Below, in pieces: positions 35,641 to 48,000 of a DNA stretch of 64,000 nt (positions are counted from its first letter, which is position 1; every line of letters begins with the position of its first letter). A program made the position numbers and the translations under genes. Location: contig KL647316.1 in assembly GCA_000727475.1 (NCBI GenBank), positions 1,033,750-1,097,749 of the forward strand, written 5' to 3'. Origin of the DNA: Sarcocystis neurona (lineage: Eukaryota > Apicomplexa > Conoidasida > Eucoccidiorida > Sarcocystidae). Under the pieces are notes generated by a model that was not told the DNA's origin, searched no databases, and saw only the letters and a list, made by a program, of their open reading frames with translations.

Positions 35641-35712
35641 GCTGCTGCTGGCGCTGCTGCTGCTGGCGCTGCTGCTGCTGGCGTTGCTGCTGCTGGCGCT
35701 GCTGCTGTTGCC
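35641..35712. repeat. 15-base tandem repeat, about five copies
   Basis: The unit gctgctgctgctggc repeats about five times with one base change (ggcg to ggcgt). It lies just 3' of the stop of the membrane-protein candidate on the minus strand, or within a longer Ser/Ala frame if that stop is bypassed. Confidence 0.85.
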
Positions 35713-35713
35713 T

Positions 35714-36248
35714 TTACGGGTGGCAGCCGGACGTCTGTTGCTGCAGCGGTTCAGCAGCAGGGTAGGAGCCGAAAGGAGGGGAGAGAGGCGGGCGGCCGCT
35801 CGCTGCTGCCGCTGCCGCTCTCTCTGCTGCCGACGCCGTCTCCCCGCGCGCGGCGTCCTCCTCCTCCTCCCCGTCCCGCTGCTGCTGCTGCAGAGCCACC
35901 AGCAAGGCCCTGCTGTCCTTCTGAGGCAGCTGACTCTCCCCGAGCAGCACCGAAGCAGCAGCAGCACGGCCTGGGTCGTCGTTTATCAACACGTCCTTCG
36001 GCAAAAACACACACACACACACATACACCCCCACCCACATATCCACACGTACGTACTTCTTCAATACGTCCACCTGGGGTAGCGGCTGCGTAGAGAAGCG
36101 CCCGACGCATAGGGAGATTAACTCATAGACAAAGAAGAGAGCTACTGCCCAGCCAGAGCTAGCGGCGACTGCCTGGCAGAATACGTATATGACCCACTCA
36201 TCCGCGCATGCAAAGAAATACAAGCTTCCTCTCTCTTTCTCCTGCTCC
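35714..36248 (-). CDS. Small putative membrane protein, 3' part
   Basis: A minus-strand acceptor gggctgcag opens an exon at 36248 in phase 1. It reads YFFACADEWVIYVFCQAVAA then SSGWAVALFFVYELISLCVG, two hydrophobic segments that are likely membrane helices, then LPQVDVLKKY. A 57-base segment (36052-35996) bounded by TAC|GTACGT and gccgaag contains a CA/TG tract. It has a length divisible by three and no stop, so it could be spliced out or translated. The rest (35995-35714) is acidic, Gln-rich and Ala-rich and ends at a stop at 35714. Upstream exons are expected above 36.37 kb. No family is recognised. Confidence 0.5.
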
Positions 36249-36795
36249 CTGCAGCCCGCAGCGCACGACCTGCCTTGCCGGGTGCCTCTGGCTGCTCTTC
36301 TGTTGGACGTGGCAGCAGTGCTGGCCCAGAGGTCGCTTGGAGAAAAGAGACAAAGTGCAGTGGCTCACCACTGCCCACGAGCAGCAGCAGCCCCACACCA
36401 GCAGCAGCACAGCAGCAGCCGCTTAGCAGCGACGTGGCAGCAGGAGCGGCAGCGCCCAGTCGCCCAGCGCCCAGTTGTACAGCGCAGCGTCATGTGAAGG
36501 AGAGCTCAAGAGTTCCATACGTGAACAGTCTTCCCCATGACGTCTATACAGCCGCCTCTACGAAGAAGATAGAGTCCACACTACTACGGCAAACGTCTAT
36601 AAATCTTGACAAATACACAGGTATATAAGCTACGTGTGTTTGTACAGTCACTGATATATATATATATATGATGTGTAGGTAGGTGTAATATATGCACGTA
36701 GACTCTGCTGCTGCTTCGCCTTCTCTGCTCTTGCTTCTCCTTCTCGGCTGCTGCTTCTCCTTCTCGGCTGCTGCTTCTCTTCGCTGCTGCTGCTG

Positions 36796-37958
36796 CTACT
36801 CCTCCTCCTCTGCTACTTCTTCTGCGTCGTTGCTGCTGCTGTTTCCCATTCTCCGAGCTGGACTCTCTGCAGTGGCTCGCATGCGTTGGGACTCCTCACA
36901 GGTGAGACCGCGAGAAGACACCTCAATGTACACAAGTACACATATGCTGTATATGTGTACGTAGCCATCCGCACCTGTCTCTCTGTATACAGCTGTCCAC
37001 CTACCATCTGAATATATGCACGTAGATATATGTATGTATAGCACTTCATACACACCTCACTGTAGATCACCGCTGTCGAGGAAAAGACAGCTTCGCCTTG
37101 CACGTATGGCTGCGCCGCTGCCGTTTCTTCTTCAGCCTGGCACGTCTCTGTGCATGTGAGAACAGCTGCTGCTGCTCCTGCCTAAGTGCTTCTCTGCTGC
37201 GCGCTGTCTTGCTTCTCGGCTTGTCCTGCTGTTGTTAGCTGCGCTGCTGCGTCGACTTCTTCAGAGCCGTCAGCGCCGCGCGCGCCCGGACGACTGTGCC
37301 TCCCCAATCCCGTGGGCTGCTGCTGCTCTTGTGCCGCCTTCCGGCTTTGCTCCTCTTGCTGCTGCTCCCTCCTTCCTGCTGCTTCTGCCTGTCTCGCCCC
37401 TGCTGCTGCTGTCGCCTCTGTCTCTCCCCTACACCGATAGTAGGGCTCCTGCGCCTCGCTGCTGCTGCTGCACCTTCTCCGCTGCTGCTGCTGGTGTTGC
37501 GCCTGCTGCTGCTGATGCGTCTTCTGCCGCTGCTGCTGTTGCGCCTTCGCTGCTCCTCATGCTATTGGGTGTTTCTTCGCCGCGGCAGTGTCGTTGCCCA
37601 GTGCAGCAGAGAGATGTCCCGGGGACTCTAAATTTGCGACTATATTCTGCAGCTCAGGGAAACGGACAATAATAATTCGGTGAGACGAAGCACGCCTGCG
37701 GCCGGCTTGATATTAGCGTGGAAAGTTGCTGATATTCATCAGCAACTGCGTCTCCAGCAGCGGAGCACACGTGCGCCCTCTTTCCCAAGCGTTGTTGCCG
37801 CCGCTGCAGGACGCGGGGCACTCGTAACAGCAGCAGCAGTAAATCAGGCCAACGACGTACCAACGGCCCGATAGGCTCCCCCCGGAAAGTAGAAAAAGGA
37901 AAAAAAAGCGTCTGTGTCCTCGTATTCCTGTTCTTCTTCTTTTGTTGCTGCTACCGGA

Positions 37959-37990
<32 letters not shown>

Positions 37991-38113
37991 CACACGAGTG
38001 TGTGCGCATGCGTGTGTCTCGTCGTCCCACGCGCCTGCTGCTGCTGCGGCTGCGACGGGGCCGTCGCGCAGGGTGAAAATCTTTCGCGCTCTAGTCCGTT
38101 CAAAGCCCAACAC
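36796..38113 (-). CDS. Candidate multi-exon minus-strand gene, structure unresolved
   Basis: Several minus-strand segments have protein-like composition. One at 38113-37850 includes FERTRARKIFTLRDGPVAAA and DPVAATKEEEQEYEDTDAFF. One near 37790-37690 includes GDAVADEYQQLSTLISSRPQ. One at about 37640-37560 includes NIVANLESPGHLSAALGND. One near 37400-37190 is Gln/Ala/Glu-rich. One at 37130-37050 includes QPYVQGEAVFSSTAVIYSE before a donor GAG|GTGTGT. A last one, ending with a stop at 36796, has an acidic tail DAEEVAEEEE. I could not match all phases, so these may be exons of one gene or of two. A (TC)n/(AC)n tract at 37960-37995 lies in the first segment. Confidence 0.35.
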
Positions 38114-38159
38114 ACAAATGCATGCAACTACTGAATATGCTGAAAGAACGCTTGTGTAA

Positions 38160-39024
38160 TTCTCGTATCACCGCATGCTGCTGTTGCGCCGGCTCCTGCC
38201 TGTGTTGCTCTCTTTCTTCCTGAGTTTCTCTTCATCTTCCTTCTGTTCTTTTCTCTTCCTCTGCAGCGTCCTTCTCTGCCGGCGATTTTGACTTCGATCC
38301 TGGTCAATCAGGTACAGCTGCAGCAAGTTCTTTCCCTGCTGCTGTTGCTGGGAAGAAGAGCCGTCCGCCTTCTCCCGCTGTTTCCTGCGTCTCCTGCGTA
38401 CCCTTTCTCACAAGTATATCAAGACTGAGCGGCTGGCTACGTGTATGTCCCTCTTTTCCTATACGCGAAGGTATACACTTGCTTCTATACATACACACGA
38501 TCCTGTATGTATATGTAGGTGTACACGTATGATAAGACAGGTACACACATATGCACGTACACGAGCTCCTTTCTCCTTGCTGCTACTGCTGGACAGATGT
38601 ACATTTATATCTGCGGGAGGGCTCCCAAATTCGTCCATATACTGGCAGCTGTGGAAGTGCATCAGTCTATGCGACTATGATCGACGGGGCCAGACAGACT
38701 CCGACTCTCTAGATTTGATAATTCTTCGTCGATGCGCTTTCGGAAGGCCCGCAGAACTGTCGGGAGCTCGCTGTAGCAGTCTGGGAGCTGCTCAGAAGCA
38801 CAAGCCAGCAGGGAGCAGCAGCAGCATTTGCCGTGGGAGGAACAGCAACAGCTGCAACAACACACACAGCCACTGCAGCGCGACGTCTGTGTGAAGTCTC
38901 CTTGCAGCAACACCACCTCCTCAAGGTGAACTTGTCCGCTTCCCGTACCCTTTCCGCAGAAAAACACGTCCTTCCTTCCACTTCCTGGGGGGAGAAGTTA
39001 CTGGCTGGCGCAGCAATTTTTGCA
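38160..39024. other. Upstream region of the CWF19L1 gene
   Basis: This is pyrimidine-rich DNA on the plus strand with short TA/CA tracts near 38470-38560. No TATA box or other promoter element can be claimed. The frame is open upstream of the chosen ATG (from about 38833), but its peptide has no similarity to the family, so I treat it as 5' UTR. Confidence 0.4.
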
Positions 39025-42000
39025 ATGGCCGGTCTTGCTGCTGCTGTTGCTCCTGGGTCGGAACGGGTGCTGCTGTGCGGCGACACCAAGGGCAAATTCC
39101 GCCTGCTGGTGCGGCTGCTGCAGCAGGTGCAGCAGCGGCAGGGCCCTTTCGGCGCGGTGATATGCTGCGGCAGCTTCTTTGGTGGACCCCCTGCTAGCAA
39201 CAGCAACAGCAGTCGCCAGTGCAGTAGCGGCAGCCCCTCGCACAGCAGCAAAAACGCGTCTGGCAACAGCAGCGGTAGGGACGGCGCCATTACCGGCGGC
39301 GAGAACACAACGGTCAACGACACGAGCTGCACCAGCAGCAGCCCGGCAACCCGAGGTGAGACCGCTGCGCCCACTTCCTGTTCTTCTACTACAAAAGCGA
39401 CGGAAGACCGTGGATCATTAGCAGAGTCAGCAGCAGCGACAGGAGCGGCAGCAGCAGGAGCGGCAGCCGCAGCAGCACCCCTGTCCCCTTCAGTAGTGGA
39501 GAAGACCGTGAAAGGCGGGGCGACGACAGACAATGTGAGCAGCAGGTCGCTAGCGCCAGAAGGAGGAGGCACAGCAGCAGCTGCTGACGTCGCTGCAGGA
39601 GCAGGAGATGCAGCAGCGGCAAACCCGGCAGCTAAAGGAGCTGAAGCAGCAACGGCGTCCTTATCTACGATTCTGAAGGACGCATATCCCCAGGAATTTA
39701 ATGAGCTGCAAGAGGCAGCAGTCAAGCTGCCGATGCCGCTGTATTTTATCGATGAACAGGTTTCTTCACTTGTTCCTGTGGGGTGGTACGGGCAGGGGGA
39801 AGACTGCGGTCGAGACGGCGCCCTGAGCAGCCCGCCCGGCACGCCGCCTCGTCTCTCCTGTGCTGCAGCTGATGCTGCAAATCCGGAAGTTCACGCAGGA
39901 TATGCGGTCCCAGAAGCGACAGCGGCAACGGCAGCTCCCCCGGCCAAGTCCGCAGTTTCTGCAGATGCAGCAGCGGCAGCAGCAGCAGGGGAAGACCAAG
40001 CAGGTGGACCTGCGACGAGAAAAGCGACTGCAGAGACAGACACAGACAAGCAACAAACTGGCTTCCTCTCCCCACAGCAGGTCTGCTCGAACGTGTTTTG
40101 GCTGGGGTGTGCAGGATTGGTCCGCGTGTCCGGCCTCAAGGTCGCCCTCTGTGCCCTCTCAAATGCCGACGAGCAGCTGCTGCTGCAACACGAGCAGCAG
40201 GAGCCGCAGCACGAACAACGGGAACAGCAGCACGAGCAGCAGCAGCCGCAGCAAGAGCAGCAGCAGCCGCAGCAGGAGCAACAGCAACAGCAGCAAGAGC
40301 AGGAGCAGGAGCTGCAGGAGGAGGAAGAAGACCTGGGGCACGAGGTGGAAGAGGGTTCGCTTAAGCGCCGTCGCCTGATTCGCGGCACGTCACGCGTAGC
40401 AGGCAGCTCAACGGCTGCTGTCCCATCCGCTCGTCCGACATGTGCTGCTGCTGCTGCTCTGCCTGCCGCTGAGGCAACACCTGCTGCTGAAGCTGCTGGC
40501 ACCAGCCCTGTTCTTTCTGCTCCTGCAACTGCGCCTGCTCCTGCTGTCCCCTCATCTCCGTGTGCGGCGACGGCAGCTGCTGCTCGCGGAAGGGCATGGT
40601 GGCACGAGGTTGTTGCTGCTGCTGCTTCGCCGGAGTGGGAAGGTCGCGTCGATATTTTTGTGAGTTGCAGATGGCCAGCAGACGTGCAGCAGCAAATGCA
40701 GCCGTTGCCGACCTCCCTCGAGGCCACTGCTTCCGACAACAGCAATGAGGCTGCAGAGAAACTTCAGGCGCTGCTGCGCAAGATAGGCGTGGACAAAGCC
40801 GTCGTCGAACGTGGAAGGTGAGTACAGAAAATGTCTTGCTGCATCCGCAACTGCTTCGCGCCTCGCATTTCCCCCCCTCCCTGCCGTCTCTGCCCACGTG
40901 CAGTGCCTTTTCCTCTCTGGAGCCACACGACGCAGCCGCTGTCGGTCTGGCTGCTGCTGCTCCCCGTCCTCTGCCGTGCCGTCCCCGCCTGCGTCTCACG
41001 ACTCCTACACACAAACCTATGCAAGTCCACACACACGAAAAACCTCTGTCTGCATGCGCCGGACCCTCTTTCTCTCTACGTCCATATGCATAAATATATA
41101 TATATATATATATATGTTTAAACACACCCACACACGCACACAGAAGCATACATGCGTCCCCACCTAATACACATATGGGCGCCAGGAAGACGCGACCACC
41201 AGCGCTCGTGTCGTTTCGGGGAGCCACGTGTCCGCCTCTCTGCATGCTCGGCGTGCTGCTTCACAAATCCCACATATATATGTATGTATACGTATATTTA
41301 AATAGACGAGTGCCGTCCTGTGTCTGTCAGTTGTCTCTCCCGGCAGTGATATTTAGCTACTTCAGCAGCTAGCTGGCGTCCGCGCTGTGACTCCTGTTGG
41401 TGTTGGTTCCCCGTGGTGATCCGCTCTGCCTGTCCGGCAGCTGCTTCGTTTTCGTCTTCTCCCTGCCGAAGGCGCAGGTGAATTTCTCCGCACGTGCGTC
41501 TGCCCTGCCGCGCGCCCTCGTCTTTTCAACTGCCCATGAGGCTACGTGCCCACGTGCAGAATGTGTGGGTGTGGCAGGTGGGTGGCGGGGCACGCGTGCC
41601 AAGTGAGTGAGTTGTGGATCGACGGCCGGAGGGAGGGGCAGAGGACGTGCGTCTGTCTGCGTTCCCTTTTGAACGGAGGCGTCCCGGAGCGGTTTGGGAA
41701 GGCATGTTTATTGACTTCCTCTTCGCAGAGTGGGAAGACGGGCACCGGCATTTGCCGCTTTTCAGTGAAACCCACGATTGTCTCTGTCTGTCCGTCCCAG
41801 TTGATCTGCACAAGTACGCACACACACAGAAGTGTGTAGTTATTTCAGCTTCCTCGGTAGGGTAGGCGGCGCACGACGAGAAGGAGGCCTGTTTTGTTGA
41901 TGAGCAGCCGGCGTTGCTTCCTGCGGGCGACGTGACGCTCTGCTAATGCCGCTGCTGCAGGGTCTATCCGGGTGTACAGACACCCGATTGTCTCGCGGCT

Positions 42001-45000
42001 ACGCAGAGAGGCCGAGGCGCGCAGGTCGGCAGTTTCTTCAGAACCAGCCACTTTCTGATGTCCTCACTTTGTACGGGGTTTCCTTCCCTATACGCGGAGC
42101 TGTCGTGCATGTCTCTCTGCCATTCGGACAAGTTCACTGCTGCAGCGCTTGTGAAGACACCCTCGTGATTTAGCGCCGGTGTATTGGGTGCAGGGCTGCT
42201 CTTAGTGGGTAGAGTTCGAGGTGCGGCACGTGGCGTGAAAAGGAACGAACGGAAGTATGACTGGCAGGAGTGGCCAGCGGTTTCCTGCGTAGACTGCTCG
42301 TGGTCTCTTCCAGGCGCTTTGGGAGTTACTGTCGTTGTGAGAGAAATAATTTCTGCTGGCGCGGCAGTCGACGACATAGGAGGTGGTTGCGCACACGTAT
42401 GTCGTGGGGTGTATGTACACTGCAGCAGTGCAAGTGAGAGAACAGCCGTCCTCGACAGCCTTTGCCAGCTCGCACCCAGAAGCTTTGTTTGTCCCTGATA
42501 CAGGCAGCAGAGACATGTACCCTGTTCACTCAGATCCATTCTCGGGCTGCTTTTCATTTTTGTCTTTCTCTGAGCTACGCGGATGTGCGTGTCTTCCTTT
42601 TCTGCTGGTTTCTCTTTATCAATACAGCCACTTCTGCTGTGTATCTGCTTCAAGCCTCCCCGCCGTAGGCATTGCCTCTCTCTCTGCTGCAAACTCCTAC
42701 ACGACATCAGCACCGCTGTTCTTTAACGTCTGCGAAGGACTGTTGCTTCTTGCTGTCGGAGCCGCTTCAGACTGCCTGGCTTGATCTGCAGGGGCCCGGC
42801 CTGCGCGTTTGTTTGGTTGTCTCTCACCGGCTGGGTGTAGCGGTTTTTGTTCTCGTGAAAAAAAGATAGCGGAGACGCAGGTTAAGAAGGACGCCATACG
42901 CCGCACCGCCCTTGGTTTTGTCTACCTAAGTGGTGGCGAGATGACGATGCGCATTGAAATATACTGCGGGATGCGGCGGGGGCCATATCTCCCCATCCCC
43001 TCCTCATTGATAAAGACAGTCTTCCAGCACTGCTGCTACTGTCACGCCTCCTGCTGCTGCCACGTTGTCTCCGCGTGGGCAGGACGGCTGCGCAGCGGCA
43101 CCGTCTGAAGCTACGGATTACATCTGTGTGTATAGGGACGTATGTGCGTACGCTTATAGAGTAGATGTGTATATTTATTTGCAGTGGACATACGTATGTA
43201 TACGTCGAGGTGCGACACAGCGAGGGTAAGCGAGAGAAAGACAGCTTCAGCCGGTTATCAGCCATGCACGTATGTGGTACAAGAGAGACGTGTAGGCAGT
43301 CGATGTGTCAAAAACAGCAGGCGGTCACATAAGCGGTTGTGAGAGTAGCAGTTGCTGCAATACCAGCGCTGCTGCTGCTGCGGCCAGTCGCTGCCAGCAG
43401 GACCTCTTTCGTGTGACTGCCTTGTGCCGTTGCTGGGGCTTGCGCTCGACGTTGTGGCCCCTCGTCTTCCTGCTGCTAGGCGTTCTCGTGACTCCTGAAG
43501 TAACAACTACCTCGGATCTGTCGCCGCCGCCGCTGCTTCTGCTGCTGCAGCTGCAGTCGCTGTGCTGCTGCTACGGCTGCTTCGAAGTCTTCTGCTGCGC
43601 GTCGTGCAGCACCGTGGCTGCTGCGTGTGTGTCCTCTGCAGCAGCGTCCTTGCGGCACGCCTGGCAGCCATCTTGGAGCCTCGCTATCTTTTCGCTGCTT
43701 CTGCTGGCGTCTTCTACCAGCGGCTTCCCTTCCGAAGTCCCCTATACGGTAAGGTGTGCTCCGCGGCCTGTGTGGCCGTTCCCGTGTGTGCCTGTGTCTG
43801 ATATTCTCTGAACGTCTGTGTGTCTGGGTCGAAACTGCAGAAAATGCAGAACACGGGGGGGAGGGTGGGAGAAACGTGTGAACCTCGACGTGTGAAGCGA
43901 GACGGAGTGAGAAACAAAGAAGCGTCAGGAGACTGAGGAATGCTGGGCGGGCACGGGTATAAACGCGTCTTCAGGCTTTTTCTGTCACGCTCGTGTGTGT
44001 GTGTGTATGTGCACACGTATGCACATAGGTGCATGCAAACATATCTATGAGATAGTCCGTAGTGTCCAGCATGTCTGTGCATGCGGTCGGGTGGCAACGA
44101 GCGAACCCGCGTGTACCACTACATATACGTACACTCTCTGTGGGGAGATTCACTATTCCGTGTATGCATATGCCGTAGCTTCTCTCCTCGTGAAAGGTTC
44201 TTTGTTCGTCTTTGTCAGAGAGCGCACGCCCGATCCTGCGTCACTTTGTATCTATAGATATATGTAGATAGATAGATACGTAGGTACAGATACACTCGCA
44301 TATACACGTACGGATGGATATGTTTCTTTTCTTTCTCTCTTTCTTTCTTATCTATCTGTATATATGCAGATGATAGGTACAGACAGACGCACGCATGCAC
44401 AAGCGTGTCTCCACATGGGTGCTTTGACACGTTCGTGGATGGATGAATAGGAGTAGACAGAGTCTACAGTTCTGTGCTGCTGGCTTCTGCGTCCTGTTCG
44501 GCTACGCGTGTTTTGGTGTCTGCTGCAGGGTACGTATCCCGGTTCACTTCCCTGGGGATCGTCGGCGCTAAGACGCCCGAAACAAAGCCACTGCATGCGC
44601 TGCAGCTGCAGCCGATCGATGCGTTGCTGGCTGCCGTTCCAGGAGAACGTTTTCCTGGAGCTCTGCGTTCTCTTCCCTTCCATCCCTGCTCAGTCCCCGG
44701 CAGCAACACCAGCAGCAGCAACCACCTCAGCAGCGGCGACATCACCGACGGCAGCGCCGTTTCAGCTACCAGTAGCCGTCTGTCTGGCTGCGTAGGAAAG
44801 GAGGAGGCAGCTGCTGGAGCAGCAGAGGAGGAGCGGGCGAAGGCCGAGACCGCGCGAGCAGCGTTGTCTACGCTGCCGAGTAACAGCACAGCCTCTCCAT
44901 TTATCGGCTTCCTGCCTTCTGCGACGCAGCAGGAGCTGCTGCAGCAGGCGAGCAGACGCCTTCTTCCTCCATCCACAGACCCTTCCGCAGCAGGCGACGC

Positions 45001-48000
45001 TATTGCAGCAGGTGCTACGTATAGAACAAGCAGCGGGGCCGACACCGCTTCTTCTCTTCTTGGCCCCCGACCGTCGCCGTCCGTGTCTTCTTCCACTGCT
45101 GGTGCTTCCGTCCCTCCTCCTCCGCCTCCTCAAGCAGGAGGCCCACGACAGGGCCAGCAGCAGAGGCAGCAGCAGCCGCCTCGCCGGTGCTGCGTCGTCT
45201 GCGTGTGTAATCTGCCGTACAACGTAGACGAAGCCTCGCTGCAGAAGGTGATGGATGCGTTCGGCGAAGTCAAGTTCATCTACGCGCCACGAGACTCCCA
45301 AGACTCCTCCAAGGGAACTGGAAAAGCGTACGTTGTGTGTTAAAGAACTTTCGCAAGTCATGGGAATATATATATATATGTGTATGTGTAGATATGTGTA
45401 TTCTACACAATTGCTAGGGGCGTGGCCAACCCAGAGTCGAAGCGTCGTCGTAATCAGGCACAGATGGGCTCGAGCAGCAAGGCGCAAGACGTGGCTACTA
45501 CAAACCGTGGAGCAAACGAACGTGGACGTGTGTGTACATACGTGTGGCGCTGGATGGGTGATTGAAGCACAGGAAAGCGCGTGTATATTCGTTCACGTAT
45601 GTACAGCTGGGTACACACGTTGCAGAAAGAGAGAGAAAGCAGACGAACACATAGGTGCCTCCGGTACAGTATAACCACGCGTGCAGGTCGACGCGGTGAT
45701 AGTAGAGATCCGCGTCTGTGGCGGCGTGTTCATAAATCATAGACACTTAAGCAAACGTGTACGTGACGCAGCAGCAGTGACAAGAAGTCTGTATCAGTAT
45801 ATATCTATTTGTATACATACGAGTGGTGTTGACTAAGATGTCGCGCGTGTAGGTGCGTTTGTGTGTATACGCATGTATATGTGTATACGTGTTTACCCCC
45901 GACAGCCTTGCCGGTCGCACAGTACACTCCGGTGTCGCGAGTTTCTGTGGACGACGCAAAAATCAACACGTCTTCCCTCTTTGTTGGGAAAATCGTGAAG
46001 TCAGGTTACCCCCTGGGTTTGACTTTCCTTCACGCCGCGCGCTGTCGTCCTTGCACGTCGAAGGACTGCGCAGGTGCCGCTCGTCCATTCATACGCGCGT
46101 ACATGTCTGTGTGACTCGTGACAGAGCTGCCTTTTCCTTCTCGCTCCAACAGTTCATAGTTCTGGACCGCGCAGACCCGGCCCTACATTTGCGTCTTTGC
46201 GCGCCGATGTCCTCTCCCGCACGCCCTGAACAGATGCGCGCTCGTACCGGTCCTCCTCTTCCTCCGAACTTGTGACAACTCCTTTCCCGCTGTCTTGTGC
46301 TTCCCGAGTAGTTGCTGAGTGACTCTACATCGCTGCAGCGTTGTTGAGGAGGTGCGGATCAAGCGCCGTTTCCTACTTTGTGCAGCAGCTCCCCAGCCTT
46401 GTCTTTCTTTGGTTCCGCGTGACCGTCGTCCTTAGCAGCGCGTTGATACGTTCTGTTCTGTAGTGGAAACCTTGTCTTCTTTTCCTGGGACTTGTTTTCA
46501 CTGGGTGAGTGGCTGTGTTTGTGTGTTGGCGTGCGGCCTCAGCTTCGTAGTGTTCGTAGAGCCGCAGAGCGCAGAGAAAGCCGTGGAGGCGTCGGGGCAG
46601 CTGGAGGCGGGGAGGCGCGTGCTGCGGGTGGCCTTTTGGAGAGAGAAAATTCCGTTCGCACATCGACAGCAGCAGCAGAAGCAGCTGCCGAAAGCAGGCA
46701 CTGTCCTAGTCACCGAGGCACACGCAGAGTGCTGGTTCTGCCTGGCAAATCCCAAGGTCGAGAAGCACCTGGTTGCTGCTGTCGGCGACGCTTGTTATGT
46801 GGCTGCCCCCAAGGGAGGTCTTCATCCCCTGCACGCACTCGTCGTTCCTATTACTCATTTCCCTTCTGTCGCCTTTGCACCTGCAGAAGTTCGAGAGGAA
46901 GTCGGACGCCAGGTAGAGGCCTACCGGCGGGCTCTCAAGCAGCAGGTGCGCCGTCGTTGTGGAAGGGCCCTCCTTCTTTATCAGCGCAAAAAAGTGTTAA
47001 AGCAGCTGAGCAGCAGCTGCTGTTCTGCTGTTTGTGCTGAAATAGCAGTTGTCTTCCTGTCGGTGCAGGGTACGCGCGAGACTTTGTGGGCCATCGATGA
47101 AAACGCAAGCTAAGGATGAGAAGGAGCCTTTATCAGATGCACCGTTGACCGTGGCAGCAGGCCTCCATACATAGGTGGACCCGTTTACTTTCTTGTGTAT
47201 ATGTGGTCCAGACCCTACGGTCGCTCCTGTGCTGCTGTCTAAATACTGTGGAAGGATCAGGCAAGCAAGCAGGGCACGTTTCGTCGTGTGTGTTGCCTAC
47301 TAGGACGTTGTTTGTGGCTAAGCTTGTAGACGTGTTTCATCATCTCGGCAACCCGGGCTACGAGGCAGACATACGAAGCCTGCGCTATTTCAGTAGATCT
47401 CCATTACTTTTGCGTGGAGGACTGCAGCTCGATAGATGAGTCGCGTTCTTTCCGCGTCTGTCCCCGTACCAGCGGGTATGCCAAGCAGGGGCCCGCCACG
47501 AGACCGGCTGGCAAAGGATCATCAGCCGCGCTTCTGTTCCTCACAAGCGCCTGCCGCGCAGGCACGCGAATGTTGCCTTGTGGCAGCAAGAATACTCGTT
47601 GATCTCGTGGAAGGGAAGAGCGTGTCCGCGTAAGCGGCATGCGAAACGAACGAGTGAAACGCTTTGAAAATGCCGGGCAGGGCAGTAACCCAGGGAGAGG
47701 GGAAAATGATACAGAAGCGTCATGTTGTTGATCACACGCGACACACTGTTGCAAGATCATGACGTTTCCCAGCGGCTCGAGTTCTTCTCCCGACCAACGT
47801 CGCGATTAGACACTTGGGCGTGTGGACGCATGTCGATTGTCTTCTGCATACGCGTATTTATATATGCGCTGTTTGTTCTATTTCCATAGACCCTTGCGCT
47901 TCGCGAGCACTTCTCGTCACACTCACGTTTCTCACGTGTACACACCCACCACCCCGTATGTGTCGTAGGCGTGGAAACAGAAGTGATAGGCGTGTGTCCG

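Noticed and set aside
38709..39842. A 377-codon minus-strand open frame
   Set aside because: It is the antisense of CWF19L1 exon 1. The plus-strand frame carries the conserved family motifs, and the minus frame is open only because of the CAG tracts.
39891..41245. Two long minus-strand frames of about 290 codons
   Set aside because: They are Cys/Ser and Gln/Leu runs antisense to the Gln-rich part of CWF19L1 exon 1 and its donor side, with no independent protein-like segment.
47069..47113. Possible extra CWF19L1 exon after acceptor gtgcag
   Set aside because: Its short peptide ends at a stop without a donor. Exon 4 already joins 48255 in phase 0 with the family's expected sequence on both sides.
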